Assembly (NCBI RefSeq): GCF_023053635.1
Contig: NC_086180.1
Span: forward strand, 4,841,206 to 4,905,205
Length of the DNA: 64,000 nt
From: Elgaria multicarinata webbii
Taxonomy: Eukaryota > Chordata > Lepidosauria > Squamata > Anguidae
Reading direction: 5' to 3'
Of the stretch, positions 1 through 12,500 are shown in pieces (the stretch's first letter is position 1; each line of letters opens with the position of its first letter). The notes under the pieces were generated by a model, which was not told the DNA's origin, ran no database searches, and saw only the letters and a program-made list of their open reading frames with translations. The position numbers were made by a program, and so were the translations under genes.

Positions 1-41
<41 letters not shown>
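1..41. repeat. (TTA)n microsatellite
   Basis: Uninterrupted trinucleotide repeat reaching the left edge. From 42 to about 560 I see no supported gene or repeat. Confidence 0.95.
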
Positions 42-564
42 GCAGGCTGGCATGTTGCAAAATGAAGGGCTGCCCTCCAATGCCATCTTTCTTTGGGTTC
101 AAAAGAGTGGCTTTGTGTTTTGGTTCTTGGGCAAGTTATTTTTCTTTTAATTTCACCAGTTTGCTTTCTGGAAAACGAGTGTTCTGTGACCAGCCATGTC
201 CTCCGTGGCAGCTATTTTGTGAACGCGCAAGCCTCCATCCCATGGCAGCCATTTTGTGAAAGCATTCACAACATTTTCAAAATTCCAAATATGTCACCAA
301 CCTGACCCTTAAACAAACAAATGCAGTTATAGATATCATTGCTGACTTACATGTAGTAGTGTAGTCCTAAATTCTGAAATGAAGGCACTCATCATGACAA
401 TAGCCGTGCGTCCTGCATCCATATCAACAAACCAGGTTTAGCAGTTTTCATAACCACCACAAGCAGGTCTTTTCTAAAGCTAAGAGGTCTTAATTACCCA
501 TTCAAGACCAGGCCATTCCCAAATACTTTGCATTACAACAGACAACAATACATTGTGGCTGGGA

Positions 565-1375
565 AAATTCATTTCCCCTCAGCTACTCTGGGAATTTGTT
601 GTTGTTTATTCGTGACTTCATGGACCAGCCCACACCAGAGCTTTCTGTCGGCTGTCGCCACCCCCAGCTTCCCCAAGGTCAAGTCTGTCACCTCCAGAAT
701 ATCATCCCTCCATCTTGCCCTTGGTCGGCCCCTCTTCCTTTTGCCTTCCACTTTCCCTAGCATCAGCCTCTTCTCCAGGGTATCCTGTCTTCTCATTATG
801 TGGCCAAAGTACTTCAGCTTTGCCTTTAATACCATTCCCTCAAGTGAGCAGTCTGGCTTTATTTCCTGGAGTAGGGACTGGTTTGATCTTCTTGCGGTCC
901 AAGGCACTCTCAGAATTTTCCTCCAACACCACAGTTCAAAAGCATCTATCTTCCTTCGCTCAGCTTTCCTTATGGTCCAGCTCTCGCAGCCATAGGTTAC
1001 TACGGGGAATACCATTGCTTTAACTATGCGGACCTTTGTTGTCAGTGTGGTGTCTCTGCTCTTAACTATTTTCTCAAGATTTGTCATTGCTCTCCTCCCA
1101 AGAAGTAAACGGCTTCTGATTTCCTGGCTGCAGTCAGTGTCTGCAGTAATCTTTGCGCCCAGAAATACAAAGTCTGTCACTGCCTCCACGTTTTCTCCCT
1201 CTATTTGCCAGTTATCAATCAAGCTGGTTGCCATAATCTTGGTTTTTTTGAGGTTTAACTGCAACCCGGCTTTTGCACTTTCTTCTTTCACCTTTGTCAT
1301 AAGGCTCCTCAGCTCCTCCTCGCTTTCAGCCATCAAAGTGGTGTCATCTGCATATCTGAGATTGTTCAGATGACA
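565..1375 (-). mobile_element. BovB (RTE) LINE, 5'-truncated 3' part
   Basis: On the minus strand the sequence opens at the RT catalytic box (LRYADDTT, near 1372-1348) and continues through KTKIMATS, FVFLGAKITAD, VVTYGCESWT, WTARRSNQSLLQEI and KLKYFGHIMRR, the typical C-terminal part of the RTE/BovB ORF2 protein. One frame stays open for 255 codons. The 5' half (endonuclease and most of RT) is missing. BovB is abundant in squamates. Confidence 0.9.
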
Positions 1376-1512
1376 TCTGTGTCTCTGCTAAGAAAAAAGT
1401 GCTGGTACTGCATTCCCGTGATGCCTGGCTCCACTACACCATGGCTTACATGTATATCTGTCACATACTATTTCCTTATTCCTATGCTATTTACCCATAA
1501 AGGATGCTACTC

Positions 1513-1684
1513 TAGGGTGACCATATGAAAAGGAGGACAGGGCTCCTGGAGCTTTAACTGTTGTGATGAAGAGGGAATTTCACCAGGTGCTGCATGCATA
1601 CAAAGGACCCCTGCTGAAATTCCCTTTTTGATACAACCGTTAAAGATACAGGAGCCCTGTCCTCCTTTTCATATGGTCACCCTA
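1513..1684. mobile_element. hAT-type palindromic MITE, TAGGGTGACCAT family
   Basis: A 172-bp element whose ends are near-perfect inverted repeats (TAGGGTGACCATATGAAAAG at one end), so the whole unit can fold on itself. An exact 8-bp target duplication TGCTACTC lies at 1505-1512 and 1685-1692, which fits the hAT superfamily. There is no coding capacity. A related dimeric copy is at 17906-18225. Confidence 0.85.
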
Positions 1685-1944
1685 TGCTACTCCCACCTCC
1701 TATTCACTGTGGGTACACAGGGGGTAGGTTTGCCAAGCAGTAGGACCCCCAACTACAAACTGCCTAGATAAATGGGAGAGCCTCCCACCTTCCATAAAAC
1801 TTCTGCCACAATGAACCCCCAAAAGGAAGGCTATATCTTAATTAGGCAACATTGATTTAAGGGCTTCCCAGGCACATCTGGCTGGCTGCTTTTGGAAAAA
1901 GGCTGATGCCACTACATGAACCCACTTTGGTGTCTTCTAGCAGA

Positions 1945-2125
1945 ACCTAGACAATGGAACCAGTTACCTAGGGAGGTGGTGGGCTCTCCCACACTAGAGG
2001 CCTTCAAGAGGCAGCTGGACAACCATCTGTCAGGGATGCTTTAGGGTGGATTCCTGCCTTGAGCAGGGGGTTGGACTCGATGGCCTTGTAGGCCCCTTCC
2101 AACTCTGCTATTCTATGATTCCTAG
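1945..2125 (+). mobile_element. CR1-type LINE, 3' end
   Basis: It encodes the last residues of a CR1-like ORF2 ([16 protein letters not shown]) followed by the 3' UTR ending in ATTCTATGATTC, the characteristic CR1 3' terminus. Four other copies in the window share this end. Confidence 0.85.
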
Positions 2126-3317
2126 CTCCTCAACCAACTCTTGGCAAAGCTTCCATAATCTGTAGTAATCTAAACCATCATAAATGCTCACAATTCTCTA
2201 AGAAACTGCATGACAATTGGAAAATAGGAATACAGCTCTCATAAACTCAAGCCAGCATGACCAATGGCCAGCAGTTATGGGAGTTGTGGTCCAAAGTATC
2301 GGGATTGCCAACCCCTGATGTAGATATTAAAGTAGCCACCCTCCGCATAGGCTGGACTGCAACCCCCATGGGAATTACAGACCAATATATCTGGAGGGCA
2401 CCTGGCTGGGGAAGGCCATATTAAAGTATCCAAAATTATACTGGATTTGAAAGGGAGGGAACAGGGAACGTTGCTTCCCAATAGACAGTTCTCAGTTAAA
2501 GGTGCTGTAGAATTAAATTTTAAGGGGAACAGACAGGTTGCGCCACCAGGTAACAACAACCTGGCCTGGATCTGGCACATCCTCTTTTAGCTGGCTTCAG
2601 CAAGCTTGCCCCTTTAACATGGCTCCCACATGCTTCCAGAGTCCCTGTTTCTTGGCGTCTCCCTCTCATGTCAGATCAACCCTCTCCCCATCATTAAACA
2701 CAGATTTCTCTTTATTTTTAACCTGCCCACACTGGGAAAGAACAACCTGTTCCGGTCTGACTGGCAGGTTATTAAAGCCACTGATTTTATAATAGCAGAG
2801 TAGCCTCCAGAGAGAGCTTTGCTAAAAACGCTACCTTTTAAAAACTGAGGATGGGGTTGGGGCAGGGAGGGGGGGAGGAGGGAAGAAACTAAGGCCTTCA
2901 AACATTTCCTCAGCAGGAAAATCCTTAAGTGGCTCAGGCTGTGTGTGCTTTCCTCAAAGAAGATCCATCAAGTCAATTTGAATCAAACCCAGGAGCTTAT
3001 TTGTAAGTGCATCATCGACGCTGAATCTGAACAGACCGTGTTTTTTTTTCCTTTTTCTCTCTTTCTGGAGCATTAGAGACGTCGTCATGTGGGAAGATTT
3101 AAAATAGGCTGTTGCCAACATCCTGCCGGGAGCAACCAAAGCTTGCATAACATGCAAGTGGAGGTATTATATCAGCATTGCCTTGTTCGGCAAAATGTTT
3201 TTTTGGAAGGTGCACTGCATCAGAGCCCAGATGACTTCAAGCTTGCTCTGTCAGCCCCTCCGCCACTAAAATCCCCCACGGCGGCCACCTGCATGTTTTA
3301 AAATCAGCCTTCACTGA
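2126..3317. other. Intergenic, mostly unassigned
   Basis: Two stretches near 2250-2320 and 2345-2410 resemble arms of the small MITE family seen intact at 25360 and 56707 (the 'ggagttgt' and 'tctggaggg' cores). 3040-3070 is a T/C-rich run. Nothing else is supported. Confidence 0.5.
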
Positions 3318-3890
3318 CCTGGCACCCTCCAGATGTGTTGGACTACAACTCCCATTGTCCGCAACCAGCTTGGCTGGTGGCTGGGGATGATACCTCTAAT
3401 CTGACAGCGTGTTCAGAGGAGGGCAACCAGGATGATCAGGGCCTGGAAACAAAGCCCTATGAGGAGAGACTGAAAGAACTGGGCATGTTTAGCCTGGAGA
3501 AGAGAAGATGGAAGGGAGACATGATAGCACTCTTCAAATACTTAAAAGGTTGTCACACAGAGGAGGGCAAGGAATTCTTCTCGATCCTCCCAGAGTGCAG
3601 GATATGGAATAACGGGCTGAAGTTACAGGAAGCCAGATTCCGGCTGGACATCAGGAAAAAATTCCTGACTGTTAGAGCAGTACGACAATGGAACCAGTTA
3701 CCTAGGGAGGTTGTGGCCTCTCCCACACTAGAGGCCTTCAAGAGGCAGCTGGACAACCATCTAAGTATGCTTTAGAGTGGATTCCTGCCTTGAGCAGGGG
3801 GTTGGACTTGATGGCCTTGTAGGCCCCTTCCAACTCTACTGTTCTATGATTCTATGACATGTCTGGAGGGCATAAGGTTGGAGAAGCCTA
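3318..3890 (+). mobile_element. Small MITE split by a CR1 LINE 3' fragment
   Basis: The left MITE arm (about 3318-3400, core CTCCAGATGTGTTGGACTAC) and right arm (about 3860-3890, core TGTCTGGAGGGC) are separated by a plus-strand CR1 fragment (about 3403-3858). The CR1 part encodes [24 protein letters not shown] and [17 protein letters not shown] and ends in ATTCTATGATTCTATGA. The MITE is therefore older than this CR1 insertion. Confidence 0.75.
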
Positions 3891-3979
3891 TTTTAAATGT
3901 ACACACTAAGAGTACATACTATGGATCTCCTTAACTTGAGCATTAAATGATCCTGAATCTACACTTGGGCTTAAGACGA

Positions 3980-4090
3980 CAAGAAAAGCCTTGTTGGATC
4001 AGACTGGGGTCCACCTAGTCAGCGTTCTTTGCAAGAAGCCCAACAAGCAGCAGGCGCTAGGTGGCCCATCAGTAGAGCACGATCTAACTT
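3980..4090 (+). repeat. Dispersed repeat fragment (TTGGATCAGACT type)
   Basis: The phrase resembles the 'ggatcagac..aggtccacctagtc' sequence common in reptilian dispersed repeats and loosely matches 22160-22320. The family is not named with confidence. 4100-4590 has nothing recognisable. Confidence 0.4.
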
Positions 4091-4589
4091 CTGCTCATCC
4101 CTGTGCTACAATCTGTCATACTTCTTCAGAGGTTTCCTGAGATGCTTACAAAAATACTGTAGCATCAATTACTCAAACTCAGGTCTGTGCAGGCTTTCAA
4201 TAGCTTTGTTATGGTGGCTGACCATTCCTTCGTAAAGCAAATTCCTAATTAATGGTAAAGAATGGCCAACTAATGGTGCAGTTTGGAAGAGTCTGGGGGA
4301 GAGCTAAATGCATATTAGTGATGCATGGTGTCTCTAGGCTAAATGTTAAATGTATCGCACCTAGCCGAAGCTAACTTTCTTCCTTATTTACTGTACAGTA
4401 AGTGCGCTGGATAGGGTGAAGGTTACACCTTCTGACCCAGCTGTTTCCCCATTAATTTGCCTCTTCCCATGCATAACTAAGGAAAGATAGCTGAACTTTT
4501 CTGGTGTTGCTGGGGCCTCAAATTCTTTTTTCTATTTTTTTTTAAACTTTCAAAATATATTCTCCTTTTCTCAAACAAACTGGTGCTTA

Positions 4590-4590
<1 letters not shown>

Positions 4591-4638
<48 letters not shown>

Positions 4639-4810
4639 GCATTTTTATACCGCCCAATAGTCGAAGCTCCCTGGACAGTTCACAAAAACTAAAACCATTG
4701 AAAGTATAAAACAAACAGTATAAAAACATGATATAAAATACACATTAAAAACTGATTAAAAACATACCATAAATGATTAAAACATCTTTAAAACAGCCTT
4801 AAAACATCCT
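4591..4810 (-). mobile_element. L2 LINE 3' end with (ATT)n tail
   Basis: A microsatellite (4591-4637) is followed by the reverse complement of the common L2 3' end here (TTTTTATACCGCCCAATAG). A shorter, more decayed tail of the same kind lies at about 5105-5225. Confidence 0.8.
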
Positions 4811-5231
4811 AAAAATATTCTATATTTATTATTTATAGCATTTTTATATATTTAGCAACAGTGTAACAGCAAACTGTATTTTATTTTATTCCTGTAGTCA
4901 TGATGGTACTATGATTTAAGTGAATTTCATTTTTTTAAAAGCAATTTTTTCAATACAAAACATTTCAGATGCAAAACTGTTCATGCTGAGAGTGTTGTTT
5001 TTTTAAATGAGAGTTAGCAAACAGGTTGGTGTTTTAGTGGGATTTTTTGTCTAGTATATCAGAAATGTAGACACAATTGTAAAATAAGGAATGCTGGCAG
5101 GAAGAAGATATTTATTTTATTTATTATATGAATTCACCCAATAATGGATGTTCTGTAGGTGGATTACAAACAGATAAAATAACAAAATACAATAAAAATG
5201 ACATGCAGCACAAGAATAGAGAAATATAAAG

Positions 5232-5239
<8 letters not shown>

Positions 5240-5276
<37 letters not shown>

Positions 5277-7795
5277 TTATTTATTTCTTACCCGCCTCTC
5301 CCTTTGGATCGAGGCGGGGAACAACATTAGAACAGGAATCAATACATCTTAAAAATTCATGATTTAGCATTGATCTGGATAGGCCTGCTGGAAAAGGCTA
5401 GTCTTTAAAGCTGCCTTAAAATCACACAGAGAGTTAATTTTACGAATCTCCTCCGGCAGGCCGTTCCACAATCTGGGGGCGACAGAAGAAAAGGTCCTCT
5501 GGGAAACTGATGTCAGCCTAGTTTTAGCTGACTGAAGTAAGTTCACCCCAGAGGACCTGAGTGTGCGGGGCGGACTATATGGGAGAAGGCGATCCCGCAG
5601 GTAACCTGGACCCAAACCATGTAGGGCTTTAAAGGTGATGACCAACACTTTGTACTTTGCCCGGAAACTAATTGGCAGCCAGTGGAGTGATTTTAATGTT
5701 GGGGTAATATGCTCACCCCTAGATGTACCGGTGACCAACCTGGCTGCCATATTTTGAACTAGTTGAAGTTTCCGAACTAGGTACAATGGTAGCCCTGTGT
5801 AGAGCGCATTGCAGATGTCAAGCCTTGAGGTTACCAGCGCGTGCACTACTGTCTTTAGGTCTTCTGACTCTAAGAAGGGGCGCAGCTGGCATATCAGCCG
5901 AAGCTGATAGTAGGCACTCCTGGCCGTCGCATCCATCTGGGCTGTCCTTTGGAGCGACGGATCCAGGAGCACCCCCAAACTGCGAACACAGTCTTTCAGG
6001 GGGAGTGTAGCCCCATCCAGAACTGGCTGACACACCTCCAAACCTAGGTCAGAGCCCTTGACAGCAAGCACCTCTGTTTTGTCTGGATTCATTTTTTAAT
6101 TTTTTTTTAAAATAAATTTTTATTGATTTTTACCTACAACAATAAAATTGACAAAAAAAAAGAACATAATACATAACCACAAAATAACATTTATATCATA
6201 TATTGACGCTTAATCTATTAGACATAATCATACTCAACATAAAAGTGCCCCCCCACCTCGGGATCTCAATCCTGTTTCCAAAAACTCATAGTTTCTTCTG
6301 CTGGTGGTTTCCCGCTTCCCTTAGAAAACACAAATACTAGGAACTTTTTCCAAATTCCCTCAAAATCATTCGTTTTTACTATACCTCTTTTCACTTTAAT
6401 ATTACATGTCAATTTGTCATTAATAGCAATATCCCACACTTCTTTATACCATTCTTCAGTACAATAATCACCTTGAATCTTCCAGTTCCTAGCTACAATT
6501 AACCTTGCAGCTGTCAGTAAATTCGTTATCAATTCCTTAATTTCTTTACTACATTTAAAATCTTCTTGCAGTGAGAGTAATGCAACTCTTGGTGTATCTT
6601 CTATTTTCATTCCAACAATTTCCTCAATCTCTAAAAACACCATCTTCCACAGCTTTTGCACATATTTACAATCCCACCACATATGTAAATACGTTCCTTT
6701 TTCACCACAGCCCCTCCAACAATCTGCTGAATGCTGATTATTGATCTTGTTTAATCTAACCGGAGTTAGGTACCACCTCCATAAAAATTTATAATAATTC
6801 TCCTTTATTCTTACTGACATATTTCTCAACACTCTCTGTCTCCATAGTCCTTCCCAACTCTGCTGTCCTATCTGTATCTTCAAATCTGTCTCCCAAACCG
6901 ATTTTCCTACACTATCCAACAAACCTTTCTCAATTAATATATTGTACAATTGACTCATTAAACCTTTTGTCACTGTATTTTGTCCCTTATCCATTTCTTT
7001 TTTATCAATTAGTTTCTCAAACTTCGTCATTTCTCTACACTCTCCATTTTCTCTTACCCATTTTTTAGTCCATTGTTCCAATTGCCAATAATTTGTGTCT
7101 GGATTCAGCTTCAGTTTGTTTTTCCTCATCCAGCCCATTACTGCCTCCAAGCATTCATTCAGAGGAGACACACTCTCCTTAGCTGACGCTGTTATTGAAG
7201 GCATAGAGAAATATATTTGGGTGTCATCAGCATACTGATAGCACCCCGCCCCATGCCTCCGGATGATCTCTCCCAGCAGTTTCATGTAGATGTTAAACAG
7301 CATTGGGGATAGGATGGCACCTTGTGGTACGCCATACAACAGCTCATTTTTGGGGAGCAACTATTCCCAAGCGTCACCATCTGGAATCTACCTGAGAGGT
7401 AGGACCGGAACCACTGGAGCACAGTGCCCCCGATTCCCAAACCCCCCAGGCGTTCCAGAAGGATACCATCATCGATAGTATTGAAAGCCCCTGAAAGGTC
7501 CAAAAGTACCAGCAGGGACACACTCCCCCTGTCAATACTCATGCGGAGATCGTCCATTAAGGCGACCATAGCTGTCTCAACTCCGTATCCTGCCCCAAAG
7601 CCAGTTTGAAATGGGTCTAGAAAATCTGTATCATCCAAGGCTGCCTGGAGTTGGAAGGCAACTGCTCTCTCAATCACCTTGCCCAAAAATGGAAGATTTG
7701 ATATTAGAACAGCCATTAGATCAGATGTGCGCTTCACAACTGAAGTAATACCCATGGCCATCAAAAGTGCGCCTTTAATACCATTGTCAAGGGTC
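5240..7795 (-). mobile_element. L2-clade LINE, minus strand, interrupted by an L1
   Basis: The 3' tail and (AAT)n are at 5238-5275. The ORF2 C-terminal part runs 6091-5364 ([55 protein letters not shown]). The upstream RT part runs 7764-7100 (LVLLDLSGAFNTIDD; YADDTQIYFS near 7245). The pieces are contiguous once the L1 at 6092-7095 is set aside: NPDTN at the left of the L1 and NPDKTEVL at its right meet over the target duplication. There are at least one frameshift and internal decay. The 5' third is missing. Confidence 0.9.
6092..7095 (-). mobile_element. L1 LINE, 5'-truncated, nested in L2
   Basis: The minus-strand ORF encodes the ORF2 C-terminal region including a Cys/His cluster (CWRGCGEKGTYLHMWWDC) and ends with FWKQD, followed by a 3' UTR and an A-tail. 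A 12-bp target duplication, TGTCTGGATTCA, lies at 6080-6091 and 7096-7107, the signature of target-primed insertion. A shorter copy of the same subfamily is at 42677-43287. Confidence 0.92.
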
Positions 7796-8519
7796 TAAAA
7801 TCACCTCCGATTTCTCTCCTATCACAGGCATTATATTAGCATAGCAAACCTCACCAATTACTTTTGTTCTGAGTGGGTCACTACTATCGCACCTCAATGA
7901 ATGGTAGTTGTCAAGGCTTTCAAAATCTTTCGTTGCAATGGGACAGTATATTTAGTCAAAAGCAAACCGCACTGAATTCAACGGTGCCGTTTGGCTCCTC
8001 CACTTCCCGAATTGTGACATAGCAGCTATCATTCCATTTGAAGACATCTAGGAGGGAGAGATGGTTGCAGCAGGGCCCACCTTTACCGGGCTGGGGTTGT
8101 GGGTAGTGCTGACGTCAAGTGTAGCTAAGGTCAAGTACCTGCTGAGGACCCACACCCCAGCAGAGGCCCACTGAACAAATCACCTCTGGATTTGCTCCTC
8201 TTTCTTACCATTGCAACCTGCTTCTTCACCTGCCTCTCACTCTAGCCCAGAACACGGAGGTAGTGAGAAGGAGATGCCACCACAGCCTTCTTGCTCACTG
8301 TCACTCTGCTTGTCAAGCAACAAAATGGTAGCAATGATGAGAAAGCAGATGAGGAGCAACAGCAGCTAGTGGCAATGGTGGTGAGAAGGCAGACTCACCG
8401 AGGGTGGGTCCATTGGCGGTGTTTTGACAAAGGGCCCTAAAAAATTGAACTTGGCATGGGTTTTGGGTCCACGCAGATGCTGAGTCTTATCTTCATCATA
8501 GTCCTCTCTTTAAAGATGT
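7796..8519. other. Intergenic, no supported feature
   Basis: Mixed-composition sequence without ORFs of note; no recognised repeat. Confidence 0.5.
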
Positions 8520-8669
8520 CCTCTGTTGGAAGATGTTCCTGTCCAAGTCTGGTTTAAAGATAAACCCTCACTTAAGGATAAACTTCCTGGCTACCAGGAA
8601 GAGGGCTTTTTCTTCTGTGGCATTCCAGCTGTGGAATGAGCTCCCTAGAGAGGTTCACCTGGCACCTAC

Positions 8670-9337
8670 TGACAGGGAAATCTGAAAGTACCCCAATAAA
8701 ACCCTCTGTTTGATGTGGGAAAATGCTCAAGCACCCAGAAATACTCTGATCCCTCTGCCCCTCCTTCCTCGCTTTTGAATTTGGAGACACAGAACAACTC
8801 TTGGCCAGCTGCTCAAGGCTGTCCTGATCTCTTGGCTCCTTATCTGCCATGGTCACATGTGGCTTTTTCCTTAAACACGTCTGCTTTGTGTTTAGGAACC
8901 AGGACAGACATGAAGGCGCATCACTTCATTGTTTATCCCCTAAGTCCCCTGACTGGGCATTTTGGAAGGGTCAGGGTATACTCAGGACTTTCCAAAAGGT
9001 CCTTGGGAGGGGGCTTATCAAAGAACAGAATGCAACATTTTGTACTGGTCATAGGCTGCCAAAATATGGTATTGTTTATGTATGAATGGTTTTCATTTAT
9101 GGAACATGTATGGGACTTGTGATCAGTCACGGGAGGGAGGAGGGAAAAGTATGACTTCATCAGAGCAACTTTGATGAGTATAAAAGTATGCTGATGTGGA
9201 TGATGGGCAGAGAGTTCAGCCTTCGGCTTGCTGGAGGTGGGTTTCTCTCCTACATGTGTAGTTCTAATAAAGCCTCTGAATCTGGACCAGTCTGGACTCG
9301 CTCCTTCCCTACTGGATACGGGGAAATTTCCCTGACA
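8670..9337 (+). mobile_element. Solo LTR of an endogenous retrovirus
   Basis: A 668-bp block begins TGACAGGGAAAT and ends ATTTCCCTGACA, with a 4-bp target duplication CTAC on both sides. It contains a TATA-like box (TATAAAAG near 9179) and a polyadenylation signal (AATAAA near 9267) in the order expected of a retroviral LTR. No internal or coding part remains. It is a fossil left by LTR-LTR recombination; the 4-bp duplication fits gamma-type elements, but the class is an inference. Confidence 0.75.
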
Positions 9338-9518
9338 CTACATTGTACTTCTTTCAGCACCGACCGTTTTATTTTCTCAGCATTTTAGCATTATAGTCTT
9401 TAACGCTGTTTTAAATCTGCTACTGTATTTTAAATCCCTGCATGGCTGCTAGGTTTTATTTTGGTTATATTTTATACCATAGTTTTAAGCTTCTATATTT
9501 TATACTGTATTTAAGCTG

Positions 9519-12500
9519 TGTAGTATCCCTCAGGCATAGGGACCATACGGGTGAGCTTACCTGCTCAGCCTGCCACTTGCCCCTAGACTACCAGGCAATA
9601 ACTTCAGAGTCTTTTCCTTGCTGGATTCCTTTATTACTAAAACCTCCTAGAACAGTGACACTCCAAAACCCTGTAGCAAGGCCCACACCACCAAGTGGCT
9701 GAACAGAGGCTCCGCCCAGGCCTTCGATGAGGACCTGGAGACTAGCAGCTACAGGCCTCTTAAAGGTATATACATCCACATATCACATCCCCCCTTCTCC
9801 ATAAAAACAATAACTTTTGTTCAATTAAATCTTAACTCATCAATCTCAGCTCTTCACCACTATCCCATAACATAGTCCTTAAACTTTGTTGGTAGTCTCA
9901 CTTCTCGCCCGTTCGATTCCATCTGCTGTTACATCTGACGATAGCTCCAGCTCACCTTGAGGTCCTTCTGGCAAGACCACTGCCTCAGGGGATGCCAGCT
10001 CCTCTGCAACCCCTAGATCCACATTGGTTGCACTCACAGGGGAAAAGCAATCCCTCCTGAGGTGCCCCCTGTTCCTTCTATAAGTTTGACCTTGGGGAGT
10101 CTCCACTACATATGAGCGTGGCTCTCTTCTTTTCTGAGCTACTGATGCAGGCATGCAACCTAAAGCTGTTTTCAACCTGACCCTATCTCCTACGGTGGAA
10201 GAGGTGCTGTGTGCTTGTCATAATATGCTTTCTGCTGCCTCTGTCGATCTTGTAATATAGGGTGCGCTCCACGTGGCACCCTGGGCTTCAGGGCAGATGT
10301 AATAGCTGGCAGTGTGCTCCTTAGTAAACGTCCCATGAGCAATTGGGCAGGAGCAAAATCTAAACCTGTTACTGGAGTATTACGCAGGTTCAACAGAGCC
10401 AGATATGGATCAGCGCCATCTTGTAGAGTTTTCGATAGCATGTGCTTGATGGTTTGTATAGTACGTTCTGCTTTGCCGTTGGACTGGGGGTAAGCTGGGC
10501 TCGAATGTGTTAAGGTGATCCCCCACTCTGTTGCAAATTGTCTCATAACCTGGCTCGCAAATGGTACATGGTCACAGATTATCTCTTTAGGTATACCATG
10601 ACGTGCAAATGTTGCCTTCAATCTGGCAACAACAGTCACAGCTGTTTTATCTGTCAAGTGGAGAACTTCAGGGAACTTAGAAAAGTAGTCCATGACTACC
10701 AGGTAAGAGTGACCTTGTAACTCGAAAATATCAGCTGCTACCTTTAGCCATGGCAGGTCTGGGATCTCGTGAGGGATCATTGGTTCCCTCTGATTGGCTG
10801 GCTGATGTTCCTGGCATGGCTGACAATTGTTGACCCACCGTTCAATCTCTTCATTCATACGAGGCCAATACATCAATGCCCGAGCATGTGCTTTAGATCT
10901 ATTGACCCCTTGGTGTGGTAAGTGCAGCAGTTTTAACATGTTGTCTCTGGCGCCCTGGGGGATGATGATTTTGTGTCCCACCAGCAACAAGTCATTTTCA
11001 ATTCGAATACTGTCTCTGAGAGGCCAATAGGGATAAAGTTCAGGCCTAATCTGCTTGCGCCTCCTGGGCCAGCCATTAATATGTAGAGTCTTCAAGCCCT
11101 GTAGGCATGTATCTGCTGACGTGTGTTCTTGCAATGATTTGAGCATATGATCACTACGCGGGTCTGTACTGGACAAACTGTAGATCACTCTATCTTCCAT
11201 CAGAGGTTCTGTATCTGTGGGGAGAGTACTTGTAGTCGCCCTAGAAAGTGTGTCCACTATAAACATGTCCTTGCCTTTCGTATAGTGGATCTGAATATCA
11301 TATTTCTGCAGTTGCAATAACATTCTCTGTAATCTTGCTGGGGCCTTCCCCAGTGGCTTGGCAAAATTGCCTCCAGTGGCTTATGATCTGATTGGACTTT
11401 TACTTGGACACCAAAAACATACTGATGGAATTTTGACATTGCAAAGACGATTGCCAAGAGTTCCTTTTCTATTTGTGCGTAATTTTGCTCCGCCTTGGAT
11501 AAGGCACGAGAAGCATATGCAATTGGTCTCTTTTTCTGGAATAGGCATGCCCCCAAACCATCCTTGGATGCATCAGCTTGGACCCATAGTTGCTCCTTAG
11601 GGTCAAAATACTGCAAGACTGGTGCAGTTGTAATGGCTTGTTTTAGTCCATCAAGAGCTGCCTGCTGTTCAGGCCCCCATTGCCACATAATATCATTTCG
11701 TAGAAGAGTCCTGAGGGGAGCTGTTAGGCTGGACTCATTAGGTATGTATTGGGCCAAGTATTGAATGGTGCCCAGAATTCTTTGGAGACCTTTCTTATCT
11801 TCAGGGGGAGGTAATCAGATGGTTGTACACCATCCTTAGAGAAGAAGTGGCCCATATACTTGACAGTATCCACCAATAATTGAATTTTGTCCTTATTAAA
11901 CTTGACACCCTTTTTCCGCGCTCTGTCAAGTACCTGTTTAAGTATCTTATCATGCTCCTCCTTGCTGGATGCTGCAATAATCATGTCATCAGCAATGATG
12001 TGGATGCCAGGAATGTCCCCAAAGCACTCATAATTTTTCTGTTGGAAGACTTCACTTGCTGACTTAATGCCGAAGGGCAGTCTATTAAAATGATACCTCC
12101 CCCACGGGGTGTTAAACGTACATAGTTCCGATGACTCCTTGTCTAGGGCCACTTGCCAGTAGCCATCCTTCTCATCTAAGATGGTAAACAACTTTTTGCC
12201 AGCAAGTTCTCTCTGCACATCCTCAACTGTAGGGATTGAAAAATATTGTCGCTTCACTGCCTTGTTGAGATCCCTGGGATCAAGGCACAGCCTGAGTGAA
12301 CCATTCTTTTTTTGTGTTATCACCATGCTGTTGACCCATGCTGTTGGATTAGTCACCTTTGTAATGACTCCCTTTGACTCTAGGTCTTCCAATGTTGTTT
12401 TCAAAGGGGCTATGACTGCATATGGAATCTTTCTGCATCCATGCACCACAGGTGAAACTGTGGGATCCACACGAATATGATGCACACCTGGGAAACGACC

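Noticed and set aside
528-1373. Plus-strand ORFs opposite the BovB fragment
   Set aside because: Shadows of the minus-strand BovB ORF2 frame.
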